Shown: in pieces, positions 23,255 through 31,395 of the stretch
Layout: every line of letters starts with the position of its first letter
Numbering within the stretch: the first letter of the stretch is position 1
Source: F23-D06 sp045130275
GTDB taxonomy: Bacteria > Bacteroidota > Bacteroidia > Bacteroidales > WCHB1-69
Direction: 5' to 3'
Assembly: GCA_045130275.1 (NCBI GenBank)
Contig: JBGUPL010000067.1
Span: 1-35,895 of the forward strand
Length of the DNA stretch: 35,895 nt
Notes under the pieces: generated by a model
Seen by the model: only the letters and a program-made list of their open reading frames with translations
The model's database searches: none
Told to the model about the DNA's origin: nothing
Position numbers and translations under genes: made by a program

Positions 23255-23668
23255 ATGGCAATCCCCAGAGGCATACGCAACAACAACCCATTGAACATCC
23301 GGCGCAACGGTGACCACTTCCAAGGCGAGGTGGTCCCCGGAAGCGACCAGGAGTTCAAGCAGTTCACCTCCATGGCCTACGGCTACCGCGCCGCCTTCGT
23401 GGTGCTGGGAACATATCTCACCCATGGACGGAACACCGTGGAGAAGATCATCCGGGCGTGGGCACCCCCCACAGAGAACAACACGGAGGCCTACATCGCC
23501 AACGTGGAGAAACGCAGTGGCGTGGGAAGAACCAAGGTGCTTACGGCGGAATCTGGCGGCGACTATCGCAAGATAGTGGCCGCCATGAGCCACTGCGAAA
23601 ACGGCGTGCCGGCCGTAATGGCAGATGTGGAGGCGGGATTCCGTCTGCAAACGAAAATCAGAAGCTAA
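23255..23668 (+). CDS. Peptidoglycan-degrading endolysin-like protein
   Basis: A 137-residue protein starting MAIPRGIRNNNPLNIRRNGD, the signature of the RGIRNNNPxNIR family (often labelled structural protein P5), with FTSMAYGYRAAFVVLGTYLT and the later GGDYRKIVAAMSHCENG. These small lytic-transglycosylase-like proteins act as phage lysins. It heads a cassette with two membrane-anchored proteins, which together look like the lysis module. Confidence 0.8.
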   Translation: MAIPRGIRNNNPLNIRRNGDHFQGEVVPGSDQEFKQFTSMAYGYRAAFVVLGTYLTHGRNTVEKIIRAWAPPTENNTEAYIANVEKRSGVGRTKVLTAESGGDYRKIVAAMSHCENGVPAVMADVEAGFRLQTKIRS

Positions 23669-23671
23669 ACC

Positions 23672-23980
23672 ATGGAAAAACTCGCATTAGTATCGGTAAT
23701 TTTGAACCTCCTGCTTACGGGCAGCAACATCGTGACATTGGTCACTTTGCGCAGCCAGCGTGCCAAGGCACATGAGGAGGCTAAGAGTCTCGCCCTCGAC
23801 AACGACAAGAAGGTGAGCGATATGGTGAACGAGTATTTCGTGGAACCCTTGAAGAAAGAAATTACCTCGCTGCGCCGCCAGGTGTCGCGCCTGACACGCG
23901 CCATTGAGAAGATACAGTCGTGTCCCCACTCGGCCGACTGCCCGGTGAAGGACGAACTGGATGAAACGGTGGAGAGTTAA
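23672..23980 (+). CDS. Spanin- or holin-like membrane protein
   Basis: A 102-residue protein with one N-terminal membrane segment (LALVSVILNLLLTGSNIVTL) and a long coiled coil (EPLKKEITSLRRQVSRLTRA), ending in SCPHSADCPV. This topology matches an inner-membrane spanin (Rz). The position after the endolysin supports lysis. Confidence 0.65.
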   Translation: MEKLALVSVILNLLLTGSNIVTLVTLRSQRAKAHEEAKSLALDNDKKVSDMVNEYFVEPLKKEITSLRRQVSRLTRAIEKIQSCPHSADCPVKDELDETVES

Positions 23981-23989
23981 AAGTCAAGA

Positions 23990-24295
23990 ATGATGAAGAC
24001 CTGGATAAAGATACTGATTGTGGCTGTGCTGGCATCCGCTGTGTGCGTGATGAGCGTGCTGTATGCCGAAAGCCACAAGCATGTGAAGACCCTGAAGGCA
24101 CAGGTGACGGAACAGAGTGCCATCATCGACAGCCTGCTGAAGAGGCGTATGACGCTGATGGACGTGGATCTGTATGTGACCGACAAAAGCGTGAACAAAA
24201 TCTACGGCCGTTATAACAAGGGCACCATCACGATGCCGCAGGAACGCAAGTACATCCTTGAGGTGGATAGCGTGAATATGCGAATTGGGAATTAA
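23990..24295 (+). CDS. Second membrane-anchored lysis-cassette protein
   Basis: A 101-residue protein with a single N-terminal membrane helix (WIKILIVAVLASAVCVMSVL) and a periplasmic coiled segment (VKTLKAQVTEQSAIIDSLLK). Like its neighbour it has spanin-like topology. One of the two may be the holin or outer subunit. The exact role cannot be assigned from sequence alone. Confidence 0.55.
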   Translation: MMKTWIKILIVAVLASAVCVMSVLYAESHKHVKTLKAQVTEQSAIIDSLLKRRMTLMDVDLYVTDKSVNKIYGRYNKGTITMPQERKYILEVDSVNMRIGN

Positions 24296-24322
24296 CAGTT
24301 AATGATTAATAGTTAATAGTTT

Positions 24323-24520
24323 ATGGCAAAGAAAAAAGCAGAAAGCAACAGTATAGCGCAGTCGTCGGCCGTTGTCCTCCGTGAAGGGAAATGGGTGACC
24401 GCCGACGGCCTGTGTTTCAACACAGCCACCAAGGCGTGGAAACACGTGCAGGAGATGAGGGAGGCAAGTCCCGAGACTGCACAGACCGAACAAAATTCAA
24501 CCCAAAACCAAAACGAATAA
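24323..24520 (+). CDS. Small hypothetical protein before the tail sheath
   Basis: A 65-residue protein (MAKKKAESNSIAQSSAVVLR) ending in a Q/N/T-rich tail. It stops three bases before the sheath gene, so the two are coupled. Small proteins of this kind precede the sheath in other Mu-like phages. The family is unrecognised. Confidence 0.6.
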   Translation: MAKKKAESNSIAQSSAVVLREGKWVTADGLCFNTATKAWKHVQEMREASPETAQTEQNSTQNQNE

Positions 24521-24523
24521 AAA

Positions 24524-25858
24524 ATGAATGACATCAAGTTCACAAAGACCAACGGCGGCATGGGCAGAAAAGCCGCCAACGAGGATCCCATCAGCGGCCT
24601 GCTGATGCTGCTGCCGGAAATGAGCGGCTTCGGCTTCCTTTCAGGCTCCCTCGGACACCCTTTCACCGAGTTGGATAAACCCGATGGCACAAACAATCTG
24701 TACGTGGCCAAGCTACGCTATCCTGAAGAGTTGGAGAAACTTGGAGCAGGTATCGTTGAGCAGGAACTTTCCATTGTATATGCCGATAATACGGCATCCC
24801 AATACATGGCAAAGGCTGCAAAGAATGCGCTATCGTACCATGTGAAAGGTTTCTTCAGAATGAATCCTGAAGGCACCTTGTACCTTGGCATCAAAACAGG
24901 CGGCACCGCCATTGACACGAAAGACATTGCCGCCCTCCAGAACTGGGCCAACGGCACCATCCGTCAGTGTGGCGTGTTTACTGGGAAACTGAACGACAAT
25001 ATCAGCGCCTACCAAACCGAATGCAACGCGCTTGAAAGCGAACACAAACCTTTGATCCTCATCTGCACCACCTCGGGCTGCACGGTATCCGTGACAGATC
25101 CGTCAGCGACGAGTTCTGATACTGACCTGACAGTGTCTGCTGCTGAAGTGTCACCCTACAAACTCTCCGACATTGCATCCTCCTCTACGAACCTAATAAC
25201 TGCCGGTAGATGCAATGTGTCGGTGTTGGTGGGTTGTGACCTTGACGAAAATCTGATAGGAAAAAAACTGGGCCATTACGGCTACTATGGATGCCTCGGC
25301 ATTTGCCTCGGCGCAGTGAGCAAAGCGGCGGTGCATGAGTGCATCGCCTGGGTACAGAAGTTCCCGTTGGGACTGGATGTTCCTGGACTTATCTGTGACA
25401 AACCCATCAGCGAAGTAAGCACCGGCGACCAAGAGTCTATCAACGACAACCGCTATATTTTTGTACGCACCCATGTGGGCAACGCTGACAACTTTTTCAA
25501 CGACAGCCACACGCTGGATGAACCCACCAGCGACTACGCCTACATTGAGAACGTGCGCACCATCGACAAGGCGTGCCGTGGTGTGCGCGCCAACCTGCTG
25601 CCGTACCTGAATAGTCCGCTGAAGGTGGATGCCGAGACCGGCCAGCTGGATCCTGGCACAGTGGCGTTCCTTGAGACCACCGCCGGCAAAGCACTGGAGG
25701 ATATGGAGAAGGCGGGCGAACTGAGCGGCTACCATGCCGAAATCGACCCCGAACAGAATGTGCTGGCCACCTCGGAGGTGGAGGTAATCATCAAGAACGT
25801 GCCGATGGGCGTGATGCGCAAGGTACACGTGAAAATTGGATTTGCCACCTCGCTTTAA
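24524..25858 (+). CDS. Contractile tail sheath protein (DUF2586-like)
   Basis: A 444-residue protein. The C-terminal domain matches sheath proteins: NDNRYIFVRTHVGNADNFFN, YIENVRTIDKACRGVRANLL, and the terminal strands EVEVIIKNVPMGVMRKVHVK that interlock sheath subunits. It starts four bases after the previous stop. Presence of a sheath shows the phage is a myovirus. Confidence 0.92.
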   Translation: MNDIKFTKTNGGMGRKAANEDPISGLLMLLPEMSGFGFLSGSLGHPFTELDKPDGTNNLYVAKLRYPEELEKLGAGIVEQELSIVYADNTASQYMAKAAKNALSYHVKGFFRMNPEGTLYLGIKTGGTAIDTKDIAALQNWANGTIRQCGVFTGKLNDNISAYQTECNALESEHKPLILICTTSGCTVSVTDPSATSSDTDLTVSAAEVSPYKLSDIASSSTNLITAGRCNVSVLVGCDLDENLIGKKLGHYGYYGCLGICLGAVSKAAVHECIAWVQKFPLGLDVPGLICDKPISEVSTGDQESINDNRYIFVRTHVGNADNFFNDSHTLDEPTSDYAYIENVRTIDKACRGVRANLLPYLNSPLKVDAETGQLDPGTVAFLETTAGKALEDMEKAGELSGYHAEIDPEQNVLATSEVEVIIKNVPMGVMRKVHVKIGFATSL

Positions 25859-25888
25859 TTGAAATTTGAAAACTGAAAATTAAAAGTC

Positions 25889-26323
25889 ATGAACGGAATC
25901 AGACACAACATCCTTATCAACGGCGTGCTCCACAGCTGGAGCAATCTTTCTGTGAACATCGCCGGAATGCCTGTGACGGGCATCAACAAAATCTCCTACA
26001 AGGACAGCCAGACCATTGAGAATATTTATGGTGCAGGGCAGGTGCCTGTGGGACGCGGCTACGGCAAGATTGAGCCGACCGCCTCCATCGGACTGGAACG
26101 CGGAGAGGTAGAGGCCATCCGTGCAGCTTCCCCTACAGGAAGACTCCAGGACATCGCACCCTTTGACATCATCGTGCAGTTCCTTCCGGTGAACGGTCAG
26201 AAGATTGTGACCCACGTCATCCGCGACGCACAGTTCAAGGACGATGGTGTGGAACTGTCGGAAGGCGACACCTCTAACTTCACCGACTTTGAGCTGGTGG
26301 TGGGAAGCATCAAATGGAAATAA
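25889..26323 (+). CDS. Tail tube protein
   Basis: A 144-residue protein directly after the sheath, beta-rich (WSNLSVNIAGMPVTGINKIS, YGKIEPTASIGLERGEVEAI, NFTDFELVVGSIKWK), with the usual length for a tail-tube subunit. It polymerises inside the sheath. Confidence 0.85.
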   Translation: MNGIRHNILINGVLHSWSNLSVNIAGMPVTGINKISYKDSQTIENIYGAGQVPVGRGYGKIEPTASIGLERGEVEAIRAASPTGRLQDIAPFDIIVQFLPVNGQKIVTHVIRDAQFKDDGVELSEGDTSNFTDFELVVGSIKWK

Positions 26324-26341
26324 CCCTAAATTGATACAACA

Positions 26342-26653
26342 ATGAAAAAATCAGCATTGACCGGTACGGCGACCGAAGAACAAATCGCCCATTGGAAAGC
26401 CTTGCATAAGGACATCTACGAAATTGACGTGGACTGCAGCACATGCTACCTGAAGAAACCCGATCGAGCCACCATGAAGGCGGTAGCCTCAGTGGGGACC
26501 AACGACCCCATCCGTGCCAATGAGATTCTCCTGGAAAACTGTTGGCTGGGTGGCGACGAAACCATCAAGACCGACGATGAGAAGTTTTTCGGCGTTTCGT
26601 CAAAACTGGTGAAACTCATTGAAATCAAGGAGGCCGAACTAAAAAAGCTATAG
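26342..26653 (+). CDS. Tail assembly chaperone, upstream frame
   Basis: A 103-residue protein between tube and tape measure, the fixed place of the tail chaperone. It ends ...EAELKKL then TAG, immediately after the slippery heptamer at 26641-26647. Most ribosomes should make this short form. A minority shift into the -1 frame and make the fusion with the next frame. It coats the tape measure during tail assembly. Confidence 0.88.
   Translation: MKKSALTGTATEEQIAHWKALHKDIYEIDVDCSTCYLKKPDRATMKAVASVGTNDPIRANEILLENCWLGGDETIKTDDEKFFGVSSKLVKLIEIKEAELKKL
26641..26647 (+). other. -1 ribosomal frameshift site A_AAA_AAG
   Basis: In the zero frame the codons read CTA AAA AAG CTA TAG, so A_AAA_AAG fits the X_XXY_YYZ rule exactly and is the same heptamer as E. 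coli dnaX. A stop follows four bases later, and the -1 frame is open for 54 codons. Confidence 0.88.
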
Positions 26654-26811
26654 GTGCGGCCAGAAACACGGTTGCCCACAACGGTTTCGTGCAAATCGAC
26701 TACCAGCTTCGATACCATTTCCACATAGAACCTGACACGCTGGACGACACCGAATGGGCAACCGCAATCGCCGCACTAGAAAAGATAAGGAAGGAAGAGG
26801 CAGGAAAATAG
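26647..26811 (+). CDS. Tail assembly chaperone, -1 frame extension
   Basis: After the slip, reading continues GCT ATA GGT ... to TAG at 26809-26811, adding 54 residues (AIGAARNTVAHNGFVQIDYQ, then WATAIAALEKIRKEEAGK). The fusion is about 156 residues. No own start codon is visible, which agrees with expression by frameshift. This matches the gpG/GT and Mu 41/42 type arrangement. Confidence 0.85.
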   Translation, partial: AIGAARNTVAHNGFVQIDYQLRYHFHIEPDTLDDTEWATAIAALEKIRKEEAGK

Positions 26812-26824
26812 CAAAAAAAATACG

Positions 26825-28495
26825 ATGTCCGATAATAGCGTTAATTTCACGATCAATGTGCAGGGCAATGCCTCGACAGTGGTAACGCAACTGAACACGC
26901 AGTTTAATCAGCTGAACCAAACTGCAAATGGAACGGAGTCCTTGTTTCATAGGATAGGTGATGCAGCGTTTAGACTCAACAATATTGTTGATGTCATCGG
27001 CAGAGTTACGGGCAAGATGCAGGAGTTCGCAGATGCGAACAAGATGCAGCAGGTGGCCGAGAACCAACTAGCCCAAGTGATGCGCAATACCATGGGTGCA
27101 TCGCAAGAAGAAATCAACAGCATCAAGGAACTGGCCTCAGAACAGCAGAAATTGGGTGTCATCGGCGACGAAGTGCAGTTGGCAGGTGCTAAGGAACTGG
27201 GAATGCACCTCAAAAACACGGACACGATGAAACAACTGTTGCCCGTGATGAACGATTACATTGCCAAGAGTTACGGCATGGATGCTTCACAAGAGAATGC
27301 AGCCAGTGCGGGTGCTTTGCTGGGCAAGGCTATGGAAGGCAACGTGGAGGCACTGCAGCGCTCCGGTATTCAGTTCAGCGAGGTGCAAAAGAAAATTATG
27401 GAGACCGGCACGGAGGAAGAGCGTGCCGCCACTTTGGCTGAAGTGCTGAATGAAAAAGTGGGCGGCATGAATGAGGCTCTCGCCGCTACCCCAGAAGGGC
27501 AGGTGCAACAAGCTGCCAACAGTTTCGGTGACTTGAAGGAGGCCATAGGTCAAGTATACATGGATATTCAGGCCGCACTGGTGCCTGTATTAGAAACTGC
27601 CATCAGTATGTTCTATGGAATAATGGACGTGTTCCAACAGTTCTGGCCAATTATATTAGGAGTCGCAGGTGCTATCGGCGTACTGACTATTGCTGTAAAC
27701 GCAAATGCAATAGCCACCGGAATTGCAGGCAGAGCCGCCAAAATATGGGCCGGCATCCAAGCAATTCTGAATGCTGTTCTGACAGCCAATCCTATAGGAA
27801 TCATCATCGCACTCATCGTCGCGCTAATCGGTATCATTGTGTTCTTGTGTATCAAAATCAAAGGTTGGGGTACCTTGTGGGACGCTGTGATGACATTTGC
27901 AAAAGAGACCTGCATGGCTTTTGTGGATGGCACCAAACTCTACTTCATTACATTGATTAATGGCATCATGATAGGCATTGACAAAATCAAGGAAGGATGG
28001 TACAAGTTCAAACTTGCCTTGGGTATCGGCGACGAGGATGAGAATATGGCTGCCTTGAAAAAAGTGCAGCAGGATATGAAAAAAAGGGCAGAAGATATTG
28101 CAGGTGCCGCAAAAAAAGAAAAGGAACATATTAACAATGCTTTGCACGCTTTCGACAATGTGAATATGGCATGGGATGACAGCGTGACTTTGAAAGACAC
28201 CACCGACAAACTGAAGGATCAGCTGGGAATTACCGACAACAGTGCTGTGAACAACAATGGGGATATCAACACCAACAACGTCAACAACGACCTCTCCGAC
28301 GCATCCACCAAAATCTCTTCAGGAGGCAAGAACATCAAGAACTTCAACATCACCATCAATGACGGATTGGTGAATGGGGTGCAGAACTACTTCAACAACA
28401 GCAGTGACAATCCGGAGAGCGCCAGCGATTTCATGTGGAGGCTGAGCAACGCCTTGCAAATGATTCTCAACGATGTGAACTATGCAGCACAATAA
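26825..28495 (+). CDS. Tape measure protein
   Basis: A 556-residue protein with a helical N-terminus (NVQGNASTVVTQLNTQFNQL), a TMP core (ALLGKAMEGNVEALQRSGIQ), two or three hydrophobic helices about 285-350 (PIILGVAGAIGVLTIAVNAN; PIGIIIALIVALIGIIVFLC), and an Asn-rich tail. It sets tail length and takes part in DNA delivery. It is short for a tape measure, predicting a short tail. Confidence 0.93.
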   Translation: MSDNSVNFTINVQGNASTVVTQLNTQFNQLNQTANGTESLFHRIGDAAFRLNNIVDVIGRVTGKMQEFADANKMQQVAENQLAQVMRNTMGASQEEINSIKELASEQQKLGVIGDEVQLAGAKELGMHLKNTDTMKQLLPVMNDYIAKSYGMDASQENAASAGALLGKAMEGNVEALQRSGIQFSEVQKKIMETGTEEERAATLAEVLNEKVGGMNEALAATPEGQVQQAANSFGDLKEAIGQVYMDIQAALVPVLETAISMFYGIMDVFQQFWPIILGVAGAIGVLTIAVNANAIATGIAGRAAKIWAGIQAILNAVLTANPIGIIIALIVALIGIIVFLCIKIKGWGTLWDAVMTFAKETCMAFVDGTKLYFITLINGIMIGIDKIKEGWYKFKLALGIGDEDENMAALKKVQQDMKKRAEDIAGAAKKEKEHINNALHAFDNVNMAWDDSVTLKDTTDKLKDQLGITDNSAVNNNGDINTNNVNNDLSDASTKISSGGKNIKNFNITINDGLVNGVQNYFNNSSDNPESASDFMWRLSNALQMILNDVNYAAQ

Positions 28496-28513
28496 CAGGG
28501 AAGGGAGGCGAAT

Positions 28514-29149
28514 ATGTCAAGAATCGTGATACACATACCCAGCAAAAAAGAGTGGCACTACATCGGTGTGAATGCTGTGAACACCGCGCAGCAGAAAGGT
28601 GGTACCGCCGCCATTGCCGCTGCCAAGCAGGATATTTATGGTGTGGTCCTCCAGCCGGAAGTGCAGATATACTCCTTACAGGACAAACTCCGCCCTAATA
28701 ATCCATTGGCTCCATTGGGCATTGTAACCGGTCCATCAGTGGCAGACAACGAACTGATCCTGAAATCGGATGACGGCAATACCATCTACCTTATTGGGGT
28801 GGAGATTGACGTGACACAGAAAAATAATGTGGTTTCCACCCAGCTGATTAACAAAACTGGTGCTGTAAAAGAGCGCATCCAGAGGAAGGATTACGTGGTG
28901 AAGGTGCACGGAAATCTAATCGGTGAACGGGACAAGTTTCCACACGGGGACCTGAAGACACTGTTGACAATCCTAAACAGCACCTCCAGCATCAGCTGCA
29001 GCAGCGTCTACCTTGACATCTTCGGAATAAATAAACTGGTGCTGACTAACGCCAACTTCAACCAGAAAGGTCTCAAATACTTCAACGTCCTGCCTTTTGA
29101 TATAACTTTTGACAGTGATGAAGACTACAATTTTTCAGTGGAGGATTAA
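28514..29149 (+). CDS. Tail/baseplate protein (DUF6046-like)
   Basis: A 211-residue protein after the tape measure: MSRIVIHIPSKKEWHYIGVN, EIDVTQKNNVVSTQLINKTG, VKERIQRKDYVVKVHGNLIG. The strand pattern matches LysM-less tail proteins that join tape measure to hub in Bacteroidota phages. In Mu the comparable place holds gp43 (N). The assignment is by order. Confidence 0.7.
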   Translation: MSRIVIHIPSKKEWHYIGVNAVNTAQQKGGTAAIAAAKQDIYGVVLQPEVQIYSLQDKLRPNNPLAPLGIVTGPSVADNELILKSDDGNTIYLIGVEIDVTQKNNVVSTQLINKTGAVKERIQRKDYVVKVHGNLIGERDKFPHGDLKTLLTILNSTSSISCSSVYLDIFGINKLVLTNANFNQKGLKYFNVLPFDITFDSDEDYNFSVED

Positions 29150-29156
29150 GTATGAG

Positions 29157-29528
29157 TTATTTTGTGCCAGCCCATGTATTCACAAATTTGACCTTGAAAT
29201 CGGGATATGACGATACATATTCTATCGTAAAATCATACCATGACGTGTTTTCGTCTACAAACTTCCATTCTCCGCAAGAATCCGCCCACTCGGTAACAAT
29301 TTTCACATCAAGGTCTTCCCAAGTGTCAACCACTTGCACTTTAAAGTCAGCTCCACTATTTACCACCTTGACCTTTCCATACAACTTTTTCCCCTCGCAA
29401 GTACAGTCGTCCTTGTTAAAGGTGGGGTTGCGGAAAGAATCCCCTGCGAGAAGCAGGCTGTCGGGCTCGGCAGCATAAACAGATGCCACAGCAAACAAAA
29501 CAAACAGAAGAGAAACCAACTTTTTCAT
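29157..29528 (-). CDS. Secreted DUF6150-like moron protein, antisense in the tail operon
   Basis: From the ATG at 29528 the product is 123 residues with a signal peptide (MKKLVSLLFVLFAVASVYAA) and mature repeats (VKVVNSGADFKVQVVDTWED, DVKIVTEWADSCGEWKFVDE) of regularly spaced aromatic/valine strands ending VKFVNTWAGTK, a pattern seen in DUF6150-type proteins. An upstream ATG at 29582 is disfavoured because it lies before the promoter start region. It has its own promoter, opposes the operon, and looks like a lysogenic-conversion gene. Confidence 0.8.
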   Translation of the reverse strand: MKKLVSLLFVLFAVASVYAAEPDSLLLAGDSFRNPTFNKDDCTCEGKKLYGKVKVVNSGADFKVQVVDTWEDLDVKIVTEWADSCGEWKFVDENTSWYDFTIEYVSSYPDFKVKFVNTWAGTK

Positions 29529-29544
29529 AATATACCATTTTAAG

Positions 29545-30552
29545 ATGTTGAACCTCCAGTGCAGAATCGAAATCCGCAGCAAAAATACACAAAAAACTGT
29601 TACGTTTGACTATGCGAACAGCATAGAGGTTAAAACATCGTGCGAAAATCTCACCGACACCGCCACAGTAAAGGTGCCGCGCAAGATGCAGTGGAAGGGA
29701 AAATCGCTGCTGGACTATGTGAACCGCAACGATGAGATCACCATCTTGGCGGGTTATAAGGAATACGGCATGGAAAAGCTGTTTAAAGGGTATGTGAACA
29801 GCGTTGAAAACGGCATTCCCATCGTGATAACGTGCGAGAACGAGATGCGACTGTTCAAGACCACGGAGGTGAAGGCCGAAGTAATCGAAAACTTCGACCT
29901 CGTTGCATTCCTTCATCGCTACGTTCCCAGACTGAAGGTGGAATGCCCCGACACAATCGACTTTGGGGAGGTGACTGTGGAGGCGAACACTTTGAGCGGA
30001 TTCCTTGACAAACTGAGGGAACAGTTCGACTGGTTCTATGGCTACTTCCAAGATGGCACGTTCTATGCGCTCATCAACAAGAAACAGTTTAGCCAATACA
30101 ACACCCTAACTTTCGATCCCTCCCGAAACCTAATCAAGGACTCGCTGAAATACACGCTGGCTGAGGACGTGAAAGTGGCCGTGAAAGCCACCCATATCAA
30201 TAGAGATAATACCAAAATTGAGGTAACAGTTCCGGATGAAACGGGAGATTGCAATATGCAGCACTTCTATTTCCCGGAATACGACACTGAGGCGGCATTG
30301 AAAGAGGCTGCCGAGAAAAAGCTGAAGGAGTTGAAGTGTGACAAGATGGAAGGCACCATCGAGGCCTTTGGCGTGCCTTTCGTGCGCAAAGGCGATGTGG
30401 TACGGCTGCGGGATTCAGAACGTCCGGAAAGGGACGGGAAACGATTCCAAGTGACGGCGGTGGACTACAAATTCAACACATCGGGCTACCGGCAGACCAT
30501 AACGCTGGGAGCAGAACTTAAATCTGAACTTCAATCTAATAATATTGCATAA
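29545..30552 (+). CDS. Baseplate hub protein, late-control gpD-like
   Basis: A 335-residue protein with the gpD plan: ENLTDTATVKVPRKM, DEITILAGYKEYGMEKLFKG, LSGFLDKLREQFDWFYGYFQ, and the C-terminal barrel VPFVRKGDVVRLRDSERPER. It forms the central hub trimer together with the spike. Its stop overlaps the next start by one base. The preceding 395 bp are taken by the antisense moron. Confidence 0.88.
   Translation: MLNLQCRIEIRSKNTQKTVTFDYANSIEVKTSCENLTDTATVKVPRKMQWKGKSLLDYVNRNDEITILAGYKEYGMEKLFKGYVNSVENGIPIVITCENEMRLFKTTEVKAEVIENFDLVAFLHRYVPRLKVECPDTIDFGEVTVEANTLSGFLDKLREQFDWFYGYFQDGTFYALINKKQFSQYNTLTFDPSRNLIKDSLKYTLAEDVKVAVKATHINRDNTKIEVTVPDETGDCNMQHFYFPEYDTEAALKEAAEKKLKELKCDKMEGTIEAFGVPFVRKGDVVRLRDSERPERDGKRFQVTAVDYKFNTSGYRQTITLGAELKSELQSNNIA
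29576..29600 (-). promoter_or_regulatory. Promoter of the antisense moron
   Basis: On the minus strand ACAGTTTTTTGTGTATTTTT continues to TGCTGCGG, with the -7 box TATTTTTG at 29580-29587, about 50 bp before the moron ATG. It matches the promoter at 14201-14222 at 20 of 22 positions and lies inside the 5' coding part of the gpD-like gene. Confidence 0.75.
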
Positions 30553-31085
30553 TGAGCAAGGAACGAGACTGTGCAACCAAACTGAGGGCAATCGTGGGCA
30601 AAGAACCCTTCCAGACCTTTGTGGCCAAGGTGACGAAGGTGGACGGGGCGACATGTACCGTGCAACGGCTGTTTGACGATATGGAGCTTGAAGAGGTGCG
30701 GCTGAACTGCCACAGCACCGAGAACGAAGGTGTGGTGATTGTGCCCGAGACGGGTAGTATGGTACTGATTACCTCCATCGACGGGCGCTGCTGGTTCGTG
30801 TCGCAGTGTTCGAAGGTGGAGAAAATCACCATCGACGCCAACGACAAGATCATCTTCAACGGCGGGAGCAATAACGGGCTGGTGAAGATTGAGGAACTGA
30901 AAAGGAATCTTAATTCGTTAAAGAACTATGTAGAGGCGATGGCAAGTGCTGTTTCAACTGCCTTCTCTGCTGTAGGGGTAGGAACCGCCGCCAGTGGACC
31001 AAACGGCCAAACTGTATTTATAACGGATATGGAACTACGGAGCATCAATTTTGAAGATATGGAAGACACTAAAATAACCCATTAA
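30552..31085 (+). CDS. Baseplate spike protein, gpV/gp45-like
   Basis: A 177-residue protein. The OB-fold start (FQTFVAKVTKVDGATCTVQR) and EGVVIVPETGSMVLITSIDG match the phage baseplate assembly protein V group. The C-terminal part has a helical segment and GTAASGPNGQTVF. It forms the membrane-piercing tip. Confidence 0.85.
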   Translation: MSKERDCATKLRAIVGKEPFQTFVAKVTKVDGATCTVQRLFDDMELEEVRLNCHSTENEGVVIVPETGSMVLITSIDGRCWFVSQCSKVEKITIDANDKIIFNGGSNNGLVKIEELKRNLNSLKNYVEAMASAVSTAFSAVGVGTAASGPNGQTVFITDMELRSINFEDMEDTKITH

Positions 31086-31087
31086 CT

Positions 31088-31375
31088 ATGAGAGGTTTAC
31101 TGATAGATGATGACGGAAATCTGGTGATTACAGGCGGGCATGTGACCGTGGGCGACAACCGCGCTCAGTGCGCGCAGCACCTCATCGGAGCATTTACCGG
31201 TGAATACAAGCACGCACCGCAGTTGGGTGGCAACGCCCGGAACATGATTGCCGGCACCCCCGACCCGTTTTGGGCGGGTAGCGTGAAGAGCCAGCTGAAA
31301 CAGTGCCTGCTGGAGGCAGAGCGTATCGAGGTCACCGACGAGGGAATCGTAGTGGAACTGAAAACTGAGAATTGA
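31088..31375 (+). CDS. Baseplate wedge protein, gp25/gpW-like
   Basis: A 95-residue protein starting MRGLLIDDDGNLVITGGHVT, with RAQCAQHLIGAFTGEYKHAP and LKQCLLEAERIEVTDEGIVV, the standard small wedge pattern. It follows the spike by two bases. The end overlaps the short spacer repeat around 31363. Confidence 0.8.
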   Translation: MRGLLIDDDGNLVITGGHVTVGDNRAQCAQHLIGAFTGEYKHAPQLGGNARNMIAGTPDPFWAGSVKSQLKQCLLEAERIEVTDEGIVVELKTEN

Positions 31376-31395
31376 AAACTGAAAACTAAAGAGAT

